NCBI GenBank assembly: GCA_946414975.1
Contig: CAMKQS010000014.1
Location: forward strand, 1 to 30,107
Origin: an uncultured Caryophanales bacterium
GTDB lineage: Bacteria; Bacillota_I; Bacilli_A; RF39; UBA660
Direction of reading: 5' to 3'
DNA: 30,107 bases
Numbering within the stretch: position 1 is the first letter of the stretch; each line of letters begins with the position of its first letter. Under the pieces are notes generated by a model. That model did not search any database, was not told where the DNA came from, and saw only the letters and a list, made by a program, of their open reading frames with translations. Position numbers and translations under genes: made by a program. Shown piece after piece: positions 8,524 through 16,681 of this stretch.

Positions 8524-9300
8524 ATGGCACGTCATAAAGTTGAAATATGTGGCGTGAATACTGCGAATATTAAAGTACTATCTCAAGAAGAAATGATTAA
8601 TTTATTTAAAAAATATAAAAATGGAGATTTAGAGGCAAAGGAAATGCTAATAAACTGTAATTTAAAATTGGTATTATCAATTTTAAAAAAATATAATAAT
8701 AGAACAGATAACCTAGATGACTTATTTCAAATTGGGTGCATTGGATTAATAAAAGCAATTGACAACTTTGATTTAAGTCACGAAGTTAAATTTTCTACAT
8801 ATGCAGTACCAATGATTCTAGGTGAGATAAAAAGATATATTAGAGATAACAATAGTGTAAGAATTGCAAGAAGTATAAAAGATATTGCCTATAAAGCACT
8901 TAAAGAAAAAGAAGAGCTAACTAATAAATATAATAAAGAACCAACAATAAAAATGATTGCTAAAAAACTGAATTTAAGTGAATATGAAGTATATAATGCA
9001 CTAGAAAGCTTACATGATACAATTAGTATGTTTGAACCAATTTATAGTGATGGTGGAGATACCATTTTTTTGTCAGATCAATTAGAAGATAAAAAAAGTA
9101 ATATGAATAATATAGATACAAATATCACAATAAAAGATGCAATCAACAGCTTAAAAGAGCGAGAAAAATATATAATAGAACAAAGATATATTATCGGTAA
9201 AACTCAAATGGAATTATCAGAAGAATTAGGAATTTCTCAGGCACAAGTGTCTAGAATTGAAAAAAATGGAATTGATAATATTAAAAAATATGTAAAATAG
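8524..9300 (+). CDS. sigG: Forespore sigma factor SigG
   Basis: SigG directs late gene expression in the forespore. The 258-residue product matches the family closely: the N-terminal block K-V-E-I-C-G-V-(N/D)-T, region 2 with D-D-L-F-Q-I-G-C-I-G-L-I-K and D-N-F-D-L-S-x-x-V-K-F-S-T-Y-A-V-P-M-I, the region 3 segment V-R-I-A-R-S-I-K-D-I-A-Y-K-A, F-E-P-I-Y-x-D-G-G-D, and a region 4 helix-turn-helix ending G-I-S-Q-A-Q-V-S-R-I-E-K. The I-C-G-V block and the F-E-P-I-Y motif favour SigG over SigF. An in-frame ATG at 8473 is rejected; AAAGGAG just before 8524 and the family start M-A-R-H-K-V decide it. No clear SigF or SigG promoter was found upstream. Confidence 0.96.
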   Translation: MARHKVEICGVNTANIKVLSQEEMINLFKKYKNGDLEAKEMLINCNLKLVLSILKKYNNRTDNLDDLFQIGCIGLIKAIDNFDLSHEVKFSTYAVPMILGEIKRYIRDNNSVRIARSIKDIAYKALKEKEELTNKYNKEPTIKMIAKKLNLSEYEVYNALESLHDTISMFEPIYSDGGDTIFLSDQLEDKKSNMNNIDTNITIKDAINSLKEREKYIIEQRYIIGKTQMELSEELGISQAQVSRIEKNGIDNIKKYVK

Positions 9301-9354
9301 AGTTTAGTTTCTATATATAATTCAGCGAATGTTAAAAAAATGTCGAATTATCAC

Positions 9355-9383
9355 TTGAATAATATTATCACATATGTTAAAAT
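9355..9383 (+). promoter_or_regulatory. Promoter of the structured RNA downstream of sigG
   Basis: TTGAAT (9355-9360), a 17-base spacer and TAAAAT (9378-9383), with a TG just upstream of the -10. The RNA would start at about 9390. Confidence 0.6.
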
Positions 9384-9389
9384 GATAAT

Positions 9390-9495
9390 GTACTCGTATG
9401 GGTATGCGCATTCTAAACAGTAATCATCAAATGCGCTAAAATTCAGTTACTAGTAATCTCTACTGAATTTTGAGGATTAATATCCTCTTTTTTTT
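9390..9495 (+). ncRNA. Probable small structured RNA between sigG and ylmC
   Basis: About 106 bases bounded by a promoter and an intrinsic terminator, with no credible reading frame. Three consecutive hairpins are visible: a GC-richer stem GCGCATT (9406-9412) with AATGCGC (9430-9436) and a 17-base loop; a perfect 10-bp stem AAAATTCAGT (9438-9447) with ACTGAATTTT (9462-9471) and a 14-base loop; and the terminator stem GAGGAT (9472-9477) with ATCCTC (9482-9487) followed by eight T. I do not recognise a known riboswitch, T-box, SRP or 6S consensus. It could be a free-standing small RNA or an attenuator leader for ylmC, whose start codon is 25 bases past the T run. Confidence 0.6.
9472..9495 (+). 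terminator. Intrinsic terminator of the structured RNA
   Basis: Stem GAGGAT/ATCCTC with a 4-base loop and a run of eight T (9488-9495); one of the strongest terminators in the window. Confidence 0.88.
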
Positions 9496-9496
9496 G

Positions 9497-9504
9497 CATA
9501 CAAT
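9497..9504 (+). promoter_or_regulatory. SigE-like -10 element upstream of ylmC
   Basis: CATACAAT is identical to the usual B. subtilis SigE -10 consensus. The -35 candidate (AATATC, 9479-9484) is only fair and its 12-base spacer is slightly short. The box lies 16 bases before ylmC, directly after the terminator. Inferred only. Confidence 0.35.
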
Positions 9505-9519
9505 TATATTGGTGATAAT

Positions 9520-9750
9520 ATGCGCTTATCTGAACTACAAAATAAAAGTGTTATAAATGTAAGTGATGGAAAAATGATAGGAAATATTATTGATATTAAT
9601 ATTAATCAAAAAGGAATATCTGATGATATCATTGTTGAAAAAAGTAAATTTATTATTTCAAGATTTTCTAGTAGTGGAGAGATTAGTATTAGGTGGAATC
9701 AAATTGAAAAAATAGGTCAAGATGTAATACTTGTCAATCTTAATTCTTAA
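9520..9750 (+). CDS. YlmC/YmxH-family sporulation protein (PRC-barrel domain)
   Basis: A 76-residue protein made of a single PRC-barrel-like beta domain: it opens M-R-L-S-E-L-Q-N-K-x-V-I-N-V-x-D-G-x-x-I-G, the pattern of the YlmC/YmxH family, and ends with a V-I-L-V-N-L strand. Family members are small cytoplasmic proteins conserved in endospore formers; their exact function is unknown. In many Bacilli and Clostridia ylmC lies just downstream of sigG, as here, which supports the call. GGTGAT three bases before the ATG serves as ribosome binding site. It is separated from sigG by the structured RNA and its terminator, so it needs its own promoter or read-through. Confidence 0.85.
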   Translation: MRLSELQNKSVINVSDGKMIGNIIDININQKGISDDIIVEKSKFIISRFSSSGEISIRWNQIEKIGQDVILVNLNS

Positions 9751-9773
9751 TTGTTTAAAAATATATTAAAATG

Positions 9774-9782
9774 TGCTATAAT
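9774..9782 (+). promoter_or_regulatory. Extended -10 promoter of the glycosyltransferase gene
   Basis: TGCTATAAT, an extended -10 with no clear -35 box. The predicted start at about 9789 coincides with the GGTGAT ribosome binding site at 9789-9794. Confidence 0.6.
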
Positions 9783-9798
9783 ATTTTTGGTGATAAAT

Positions 9799-10812
9799 TT
9801 GAAAGTATTATTATATACAGAAGGATTAAAAACATTGAGTAAATCAGGATTAGGTAAAGCAATAAAACATCAAATGCGTGCTCTTGAAGAAAACAATGTT
9901 GAATATACAACTGATTTAGAAGATGATTATGATATATTACATATAAATTACTATGGTCCCAAATCATATCTTTTTGCCAAAAAAGCAAAAAAAGAAGGGA
10001 AAATAGTAATTTATCATGCTCATTCAACAGAAGAAGATTTTAGAAATTCATTTATTGGTTCTAATTTAGTATCACAACCATTCAAACAGTGGCTTATTAC
10101 TTGCTATTCGCTAGGAGATAGGATACTTACACCAACTCCATACTCTAAAAGATTATTAGAAGGTTATGGAATTGAGATTCCTATTACAGCAATCAGTAAT
10201 GGAGTTGATACAAACTTTTTTAAGCGTAATGAATATGAAGGTAAAAAATTTAGAAAAAAATATGGTTATAAAAAAAGCGATAAAGTAATTATAGGGGTTG
10301 GATTATATATTGAAAGGAAAGGAATACTTGACTTTGTTGAATTAGCTAAAAGAATGCCTGAATATAAATTTATTTGGTTTGGACATTCTCCACTAGCAGC
10401 ATCTCCTTCTAAAGTTAGAAAAGCAGTAAATTCTAAGTTAGATAATTTAGTATTTCCAGGCTATGTTGAACCAACTGAATTGATAGGAGCTTATAGTGGA
10501 TGTGATTTATTTATTTTTCCAACATTAGAAGAAACAGAAGGAATACCAATATTAGAAGCGTGCAGTATGAAAGCTAAAGCAATTGTAAGAGATATAGGTG
10601 TATTTGAAGACTGGCTTACTGATGGGGTTAATGTATATAAAGCATCTGATATTGATGATTTTGAAGATAAAATTAGAAAAGTCATAAGCAACGAACTTCC
10701 TGATTTAACAGAAGAAGGATATAAAGTTGCAAAAGATCACGATATAAAAAAAGTTGGTAAAGAATTAATAAGTATATACAAAGAGGTATTAGAGGAAAAA
10801 AGAAGTACATGA
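9799..10812 (+). CDS. GT4-family glycosyltransferase, probably membrane glycolipid synthesis
   Basis: A 337-residue GT-B fold enzyme. The N-terminal half contains K-S-G-L-G-K-A-I-K-H-Q and Y-H-A-H-S-T-E-E-D-F-R-N-S-F; the C-terminal half has the GT4 donor site with S-N-G-V-D, the E-R-K-G segment, and E-E-T-E-G-I-P-I-L-E-A (EX7E motif). From memory these segments resemble the Gram-positive GT4 enzymes related to S. pneumoniae CpoA, which glycosylate diacylglycerol lipids; this is an inference. I place the start at TTG 9799, because GGTGAT lies five bases upstream and M-K-V-L-L-Y is the usual family start; an upstream extension would overlap the promoter. It overlaps the next gene by 4 bases. 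Confidence 0.85.
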   Translation: MKVLLYTEGLKTLSKSGLGKAIKHQMRALEENNVEYTTDLEDDYDILHINYYGPKSYLFAKKAKKEGKIVIYHAHSTEEDFRNSFIGSNLVSQPFKQWLITCYSLGDRILTPTPYSKRLLEGYGIEIPITAISNGVDTNFFKRNEYEGKKFRKKYGYKKSDKVIIGVGLYIERKGILDFVELAKRMPEYKFIWFGHSPLAASPSKVRKAVNSKLDNLVFPGYVEPTELIGAYSGCDLFIFPTLEETEGIPILEACSMKAKAIVRDIGVFEDWLTDGVNVYKASDIDDFEDKIRKVISNELPDLTEEGYKVAKDHDIKKVGKELISIYKEVLEEKRST

Positions 10813-11444
10813 ATCAAGAATTTTTAGTAGGAATGAGTACTATTCCATGTTATCCATATGGAACAATACATATTTTAACTTTAAAAAAAAATGAAAATAT
10901 ATATTGTGACTTTTATAAAGTTCATGGAAATAGTGCAAAATTTATAGATCGAATTGAACTTGACAATTTTTGTTATAGAATAGGTTACCAACTAATAAAT
11001 GACAAGCTAATAATTTATAGTTATGATGCAGTTCCTGGAAAAATAAGACAGCAAGTAAAAGAAGTATATAAGTACTATGATATAAAAAATGATATTAGTC
11101 TAAACTATAGCGTTCAAGAAGCGTTAGATGATATAGGTTTTTGTCTTACTGATACAGATAAAAAAATATATAAAAGTGAAGAAAAACAAAAAGAAAAGCT
11201 AGAAGAATATATAAGTTACTTAGAAAACATAGCTAATGAAATAAATATTATTCCGCTTGTTAACGGTAATAATTCAAAAAAAGTATACAAAACTCATAGA
11301 AAATATGTAAATAGACTATTATGTCCAATGACAAGAGAAGATTTTACTAAATATATAACAAAACTTATAGCTGGATCTGATGATAAAATTAAAATTAATA
11401 AAAAAATTGTAAATTTGCACGACTATTTTGGTAATAGAAAATAA
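10809..11444 (+). CDS. Uncharacterised protein between the glycosyltransferase gene and smc
   Basis: I do not recognise this 211-residue protein. Its ATG overlaps the glycosyltransferase stop (ATGA), so the two are coupled. The first ~110 residues alternate short hydrophobic and charged segments, as in a beta-rich domain. Residues 115-145 (S-E-E-K-Q-K-E-K-L-E-E-Y and following) look like a charged helix, and the C-terminal part is Lys-rich. There is no signal peptide or membrane span. A strong terminator follows at 11445, separating it from smc. Confidence 0.75.
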   Translation: MNQEFLVGMSTIPCYPYGTIHILTLKKNENIYCDFYKVHGNSAKFIDRIELDNFCYRIGYQLINDKLIIYSYDAVPGKIRQQVKEVYKYYDIKNDISLNYSVQEALDDIGFCLTDTDKKIYKSEEKQKEKLEEYISYLENIANEINIIPLVNGNNSKKVYKTHRKYVNRLLCPMTREDFTKYITKLIAGSDDKIKINKKIVNLHDYFGNRK

Positions 11445-11472
11445 AAATATTAATTTTGTTAATATTTTTTTA
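11445..11472 (+). terminator. Intrinsic terminator upstream of smc
   Basis: A perfect 9-bp stem AAATATTAA (11445-11453) with TTAATATTT (11459-11467), loop TTTTG, then TTTTATT. It begins directly after the stop of the preceding gene. Confidence 0.78.
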
Positions 11473-11484
11473 TTGGATAATTTA

Positions 11485-11513
11485 TTGTTTTTGTTAACCA
11501 AATTTGTTATAAT
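11485..11513 (+). promoter_or_regulatory. Promoter of smc-holA
   Basis: TTGTTT (11485-11490), a 17-base spacer, and TATAAT (11508-11513) with upstream TG-like context. The predicted leader is about 30 bases, longer than most in this window. Confidence 0.65.
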
Positions 11514-11548
11514 ATTCTAGTATGAAGATGGAAGGGAATGTTTTTTAG

Positions 11549-14494
11549 ATGTACTTAAAAAAATTAATTGCTCACGGTTTTAAATCATTTGCAGATAATA
11601 CAGTAATTGAATTCAATAATAATATATCTGGTATAGTAGGACCTAATGGTTCCGGTAAAAGTAATATTGTAGATGCCATTAGATGGGTATTAGGAGAACA
11701 GTCTATAAAATCTCTTAGAGGAGATTCGATGACTGACGTTATTTTTTCAGGATCAAAAAGTAGAAATGGAATGAATATTGCAAGCATTACCCTAGTATTT
11801 GATAATAACGACCATTACTTACCTATAAATTTTGATGAAGTATCAATAAAAAGAAGATTATATAAAGATGGTACTAATGAATATTTCCTAAACGGAGAAA
11901 AAGTAAGACTTAAAGATATAAATAATATATTATTAGATAGTGGTATAGCTAAAGAAAGTTTTAATATAATTTCACAAGGAAAAATAGAAGAAATTCTATC
12001 AAGTAAACCAGAAGCAAGAAGAACAATATTTGAAGAGGCTGCTGGTGTTATTAAATACAAAAAAAGAAAAGAAGAAGCATTACGTAAACTTGATAGAACA
12101 AATAATAACATGGATAGAGTAAACGATATTATAAAAGAATTAGAATCACAGATAAATCCATTAAAAGAACAAAAAGAAAAAGCTTTAGAATATCAAGAAT
12201 TTAATGAAAAATTAAAAAAATTAGAAATATCTTTAGCTGTTTCTGATATCACAAATATAAATGATGTATATCAACAAGATAAAGATAAAGTAGAGAAATT
12301 AAAAGAAGAATTAGCGTCCATTTCTACTAGTAGTTCAATAAATGAAGCTAAGACAATGGAACTAAAATTAAATATAACAAATAAAGACACTGAAATAAAA
12401 GAATTAAATAAAAGTTTACTAGATATAACAGAAAAAGTAGAGCAAATTAATAGTGAAAAAAATATTTTATTAGAAAGAAAAAAATATCAAGTTGATGACT
12501 TTAAATTGCACAATAATATAGTAGTACTTAAAGAAGAACAACAACAAGTAAAAATTGATATTAGTAATGCATTAAGAGAGCTTGATAATAAAAATATAGA
12601 AAAAAATAAAATATTAGATAAAATAAACATTAATAATAATAAATTAAAAGAAATTAAAAATAAAAAAGAAAAATTAATTATAGAACTAAATAAAAATATT
12701 TTAAGACAAAATAGAGTAAAAAATGATATTGAAGCTCTAAAAGAGAGCATCGATAATAATTCCAGTATTCCATATGCTGTAAAAAGTATTTTAGATAATC
12801 CAAAATTACGTGGTATTCACGATACTGTTGGAAATATAATAGAAGTTGATGAATTGTACTCCAAAGCAATAAGTGTTGCTTTAATTTCGTCAACATCATC
12901 AATAATTGTAGATAGTGATGCGTACGCTAAAGAAGCAATAAACTATTTGAAAGAAAATAAATTAGGTAGAGTAACATTTTTACCTTTAAATAATATGAAA
13001 CCTAAAGATTTAAGTGATTTTGTTAAAGAAAAAATAAATATAAAAGGTTTTATTAACATAGCATCAAAACTAGTTAATTATGATATAAAATATAAAAATA
13101 TAATTAATCATTTACTTGGTAATATAATAGTAGTTGATAATATTGATACTGCAAATGAACTAAGTAAAAAAATTAAATTTTCTAATAGAATAGTTACATT
13201 AGAAGGTGATGTAATTAATGTTGGTGGTTCAATAACTGGTGGAAATATAAAAATTAAAAATGTAATACTAGATAAATATGAACTAGAGAAAAAAGTAAAT
13301 GAAGAGAAAAATATATTAAATATAATTAAAGATATAGAAAATTCAATAAATGATATTGATTATAATCTAAAAAATATAGAAGATGAATTATATTTAAATA
13401 ACAAAAATTTACTTGTTTTAGAAGATGAAATAAATATTAAAAATACTACTCTCGATAATTATAATCAAAAGTTATTAAAAATAAATAATGATTTAAATGG
13501 TACAAATAATATAATTAACAATAATTTATCTAAAGAAGAAGATAATATTATTACTAAATATTATGAAGCAGTAAATGAAAAAAATACTATTTTAAATAAT
13601 TTAAATAGGACAGTAAGCGAAAAAAAAGAATTAGAAGATTCTCTAAATAATTATGAATTTTCAATAAAAAAAGAAAACAGTATATTTACAGAAAAAAATG
13701 AGCAATTAAAAAATTTAGAAATAGAAGTAAATAGATATGATGTAAAACTTGATCATCTATTAAATTTATTAAATGAAGAATACAATTTGACTTATGAAAA
13801 AGCAAAAAGCTTGTATAAATTAGAAATAGAAGATAACAAAGCAAGAAACCAAATTAGCATACTTAAAAGAAAAATTAATGCGCTTGGAAGTATTAACTTG
13901 GGTGCAATAGAAGAATATGATAGAATTAGTGAAAGATATGAATTCTTAATAAATCAACAAAATGATTTAGCTGAAGCCAAAAATACATTAATAGAGATAA
14001 TTAATGACATGGATCAAGTTATGAAAAAAGAATTTTTAGATACATTTAATATAATAAATAGTAATTTTGAAGAAACATTCAGAGAATTATTTAAAGGTGG
14101 AAAAGCACACTTAGAACTAACAGATAAAGATAACTTATTAGAAACAGGAATAGAAATAATTGCATCTCCACCTGGTAAAACACTAAAAAATATAAGTTTA
14201 CTTAGTGGTGGTGAAAAAACATTTACTGCAATCTCTTTGTTATTTGCAATTTTAAAAACTAGAACAATGCCATTTTGCGTACTTGATGAAGTTGAAGCTG
14301 CATTAGATGAAGTTAATGTTCAAGCATTCGGAGAATACTTATTAAAATTAAAAGAAAAAACACAATTCATTGTTATTACTCATAAGAAAAAAACGATGGA
14401 ATATGCCAATTATTTATATGGAATAACAATGCAAGAATCTGGTGTTAGTAAACTTGTAAGTGTAAAATTAGAAGAAATAGAGGAAGGTAAATGA
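11549..14494 (+). CDS. smc: Chromosome segregation ATPase SMC (short-arm form)
   Basis: SMC dimers with ScpA and ScpB form the condensin that loops and segregates chromosomes. Walker A (G-P-N-G-S-G-K-S) is at residues 31-38, the hinge at about 405-565, the ABC signature L-S-G-G-E-K at about 885, and Walker B with V-L-D-E-V-E-A-A-L-D-E at about 910. The two coiled-coil arms span about 170-400 and 570-790. At 981 residues it is some 200 shorter than B. subtilis SMC (1186), with the loss spread over both arms; this is close to the size known for Mycoplasma SMC. AAGGGA lies 11 bases before the ATG, a long spacing. The stop overlaps holA (ATGA). The usual neighbours rnc and ftsY are absent. Confidence 0.97.
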   Translation: MYLKKLIAHGFKSFADNTVIEFNNNISGIVGPNGSGKSNIVDAIRWVLGEQSIKSLRGDSMTDVIFSGSKSRNGMNIASITLVFDNNDHYLPINFDEVSIKRRLYKDGTNEYFLNGEKVRLKDINNILLDSGIAKESFNIISQGKIEEILSSKPEARRTIFEEAAGVIKYKKRKEEALRKLDRTNNNMDRVNDIIKELESQINPLKEQKEKALEYQEFNEKLKKLEISLAVSDITNINDVYQQDKDKVEKLKEELASISTSSSINEAKTMELKLNITNKDTEIKELNKSLLDITEKVEQINSEKNILLERKKYQVDDFKLHNNIVVLKEEQQQVKIDISNALRELDNKNIEKNKILDKININNNKLKEIKNKKEKLIIELNKNILRQNRVKNDIEALKESIDNNSSIPYAVKSILDNPKLRGIHDTVGNIIEVDELYSKAISVALISSTSSIIVDSDAYAKEAINYLKENKLGRVTFLPLNNMKPKDLSDFVKEKINIKGFINIASKLVNYDIKYKNIINHLLGNIIVVDNIDTANELSKKIKFSNRIVTLEGDVINVGGSITGGNIKIKNVILDKYELEKKVNEEKNILNIIKDIENSINDIDYNLKNIEDELYLNNKNLLVLEDEINIKNTTLDNYNQKLLKINNDLNGTNNIINNNLSKEEDNIITKYYEAVNEKNTILNNLNRTVSEKKELEDSLNNYEFSIKKENSIFTEKNEQLKNLEIEVNRYDVKLDHLLNLLNEEYNLTYEKAKSLYKLEIEDNKARNQISILKRKINALGSINLGAIEEYDRISERYEFLINQQNDLAEAKNTLIEIINDMDQVMKKEFLDTFNIINSNFEETFRELFKGGKAHLELTDKDNLLETGIEIIASPPGKTLKNISLLSGGEKTFTAISLLFAILKTRTMPFCVLDEVEAALDEVNVQAFGEYLLKLKEKTQFIVITHKKKTMEYANYLYGITMQESGVSKLVSVKLEEIEEGK

Positions 14495-15414
14495 TATATC
14501 TATTATATGGTGTAAAAACACTTATAGATTCTTATATTGATAAAATAAAAAAGAAAGAGAAAATAGAAGATATAAATATCTCAAAATATTCAGTAGATGA
14601 TAATATTGAAAATATTATTGAAGATGCTAGTACAATTTCTTTATTTGATTCAAAAAAATTAATTATAGTGGAAAATGAACTATTATTTAATGGTAAAAAA
14701 ACAATTGATACTAGTAATTTAGAGAATTATATTTCAAACTATAATCCTAATACAATATTAATTTTTATATCATATAGTGATACAATAGATTCAAGAAAAA
14801 AGTTATTTAAATTAATAAATGATAAGGGAAAAGTTGAAAAACTAAATCAAATAAATAATATTAACGATTATATAAAAACACTATTTAAAGATTACAAAAT
14901 AAGTAATAATTCAATCAAATTACTTGTAAAAAGAACAGGTAATGATATTGATAGAATTTATCAAGAAGCAAATAAAATAATGATTTATAAAATAAATGAT
15001 AAAATAATTACTGATAAAGATATTATTGATTGTACTACTCAAAAGATAGATTTAAATATATTTACATTTATTGATAATATAATTAATAAAAATAAAAAGG
15101 AATCTATAAAAACTTATAAGGAAATGATAAAAATAGGGGAGGAACCTATTAAAATAATTGTAATGCTTGCAAATCAATTTAGACTAATGTACCAAGTAAA
15201 AGTACTAAGAAAAAAGGGATATAACGAAGATGATATGGCAAATATTTTACAAGTAAAGAAATATCCTGTACATTTAGCTATACAAAAATCTTTAAAATAT
15301 AGTGATGAAATATTGTTAAAATATTTAGAAGATCTTGCTGATTTAGATATAAAAATTAAATCAGGAGAAATAGATAAAAATTTAGCTTTAGAACTATTTT
15401 TAATAAGAATATAA
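14491..15414 (+). CDS. holA: DNA polymerase III delta subunit HolA
   Basis: HolA is the clamp-loader subunit that opens the beta sliding clamp. The 307-residue protein begins M-I-Y-L-L-Y-G, the usual start of the delta N-terminal domain (a AAA+ fold without a working P-loop). It has the L-I-F-I-S-Y motif and the helical C-terminal collar, including I-K-I-I-V-M-L-A-N-Q-F-R-L-M-Y-Q and K-Y-P-V-H-L-A-I-Q-K-S, which match the conserved collar pattern of the family, and closes with a D-L-D-I-K-I-K-S-G segment. It is slightly shorter than the family norm of about 330-345. It overlaps smc by 4 bases and ends in a hairpin shared with rarA. Confidence 0.9.
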   Translation: MIYLLYGVKTLIDSYIDKIKKKEKIEDINISKYSVDDNIENIIEDASTISLFDSKKLIIVENELLFNGKKTIDTSNLENYISNYNPNTILIFISYSDTIDSRKKLFKLINDKGKVEKLNQINNINDYIKTLFKDYKISNNSIKLLVKRTGNDIDRIYQEANKIMIYKINDKIITDKDIIDCTTQKIDLNIFTFIDNIINKNKKESIKTYKEMIKIGEEPIKIIVMLANQFRLMYQVKVLRKKGYNEDDMANILQVKKYPVHLAIQKSLKYSDEILLKYLEDLADLDIKIKSGEIDKNLALELFLIRI

Positions 15415-15446
15415 AAAAGATAATTTATTCATTAATTATCTTTTTT
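15413..15446. terminator. Bidirectional terminator between holA and rarA
   Basis: A perfect 13-bp stem, 15413-15425 (A6 then GATAATT) with 15434-15446 (AATTATC then T6), and an 8-base loop. The flanking A6/T6 runs give a U tail on either strand. The last codons and the stop of rarA are encoded inside the hairpin. Confidence 0.9.
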
Positions 15447-16636
15447 AATTTATCATTTATATGTTTTAATCCTTGTTCATTTTTATTATTTTGTGGTTTA
15501 TAATATCTTTTATTTTTAATATTATCAGGTAAGTATTGCTGTTTAACAACATGATTTTCATAATTATGAGCATATAGATAGTTAGGACTATTTGTTCTCA
15601 AATGTTTAGGAACATTTCCACATATACCTTTATTTATGTCATTTAAAGCCTCACTAACGGCTAAATAAGCACTATTTGATTTAGGAGACAGTGCAAGCTC
15701 AATTACAATGTTAGAGAGTATTATTTGAGCTTCTGGGAGGCCTAGTCGTTCACACGCATTAATTGCCGCATCAACTTTTACTCCCATCATTGGATTAGCA
15801 AGTCCAATATCCTCATATGCAATAACACTCATTCTTCTATATATAATATCTAAATCACCAGCTTGAATTAATCTTGCAAGATAATGAATTGCCGCATCAA
15901 CATCAGAACCTCTAATACTTTTTTGAAAGGCACTAATTGCATCATAATAACCATCAGAATCTTTATCATGAAAAAAATTACCCTTATTTTCTAAAGACTT
16001 TAATTGTTCTTTAGTTATAACTTTGTCACTACTAGAATAATAAGCAAGCTCTAATAAATTATAGGCATACCTTAAATCGCCACCAGATAATTCACATATA
16101 TATTTAATCGAATGTTCATCTATTTTTATACCATCAAGTATATTATTATCTATAACTTTATTAATTCCCACTTTTACATCATCAGTCGTTAATGAATTTA
16201 ATTCAAATATTTGACATCTAGACCTAATAGCTGGATTAATACTATGATATGGATTAGCAGTAGTCATACCTATTAGAATAATTAATCCACTTTCTAAATA
16301 GGGAAGTAGTAAATCTTGCTTATCCTTATTCATTCTATGTATTTCATCCATTATAACAACTAATTCTCCATACATTTTAGCTTCTTCAATTACAATATCA
16401 AAATCTTTTTTATTATTTATTACTGCATTAAGCATTCTATATTTTTTATTTAAACTATTTATAATTGCATAAGCAATACTTGTTTTACCAATACCAGGTT
16501 TTCCATATAAAATCATTGAAGTAATATAATTATTTTTAACCATATTTGATATAACTTTATCACTACCTATTAAATGTTGTTGTCCAATTACATCTTCAAT
16601 TTTTTTAGGACGCATTTTAATTGCTAAAGGTTCCAT
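15425..16636 (-). CDS. rarA: Replication-associated AAA+ ATPase RarA/MgsA
   Basis: RarA (MgsA, WRNIP1 family) acts at stalled replication forks. The 403-residue protein has Walker A G-K-P-G-I-G-K-T (residues 45-52), Walker B with M-D-E-I-H-R, sensor 1 (G-M-T-T-A-N-P), an arginine-finger region (I-R-S-R-C) and the C-terminal MgsA tetramerisation part, with R-G-S-D-V-D-A-A-I-H-Y and A-Y-E-D-I-G-L-A-N-P. The start at 16636 follows from GGTGAT three bases upstream and the family start M-x-P-L-A-x-x-M-R-P; an 18-residue longer reading would run through the promoter. It is convergent with holA and divergent from the HExxH gene. Confidence 0.95.
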   Translation of the reverse strand: MEPLAIKMRPKKIEDVIGQQHLIGSDKVISNMVKNNYITSMILYGKPGIGKTSIAYAIINSLNKKYRMLNAVINNKKDFDIVIEEAKMYGELVVIMDEIHRMNKDKQDLLLPYLESGLIILIGMTTANPYHSINPAIRSRCQIFELNSLTTDDVKVGINKVIDNNILDGIKIDEHSIKYICELSGGDLRYAYNLLELAYYSSSDKVITKEQLKSLENKGNFFHDKDSDGYYDAISAFQKSIRGSDVDAAIHYLARLIQAGDLDIIYRRMSVIAYEDIGLANPMMGVKVDAAINACERLGLPEAQIILSNIVIELALSPKSNSAYLAVSEALNDINKGICGNVPKHLRTNSPNYLYAHNYENHVVKQQYLPDNIKNKRYYKPQNNKNEQGLKHINDKLKKIINE

Positions 16637-16652
16637 AACATCACCTAATAAT

Positions 16653-16681
16653 ATTTTAGCATATGTTTCTCTGTTTGACAA
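16653..16681 (-). promoter_or_regulatory. Promoter of rarA
   Basis: On the minus strand: TTGTCA (16676-16681), a 17-base spacer and TAAAAT (16653-16658) preceded by TGC. Its -35 overlaps that of the opposite promoter by five of six bases. The predicted leader is about 10 bases. Confidence 0.72.

Noticed and set aside
9776..10027. Minus-strand frame antisense to the glycosyltransferase gene
   Set aside because: No ribosome binding site or promoter, and low-complexity Leu/Tyr-rich content typical of antisense translation of A/T-rich genes.
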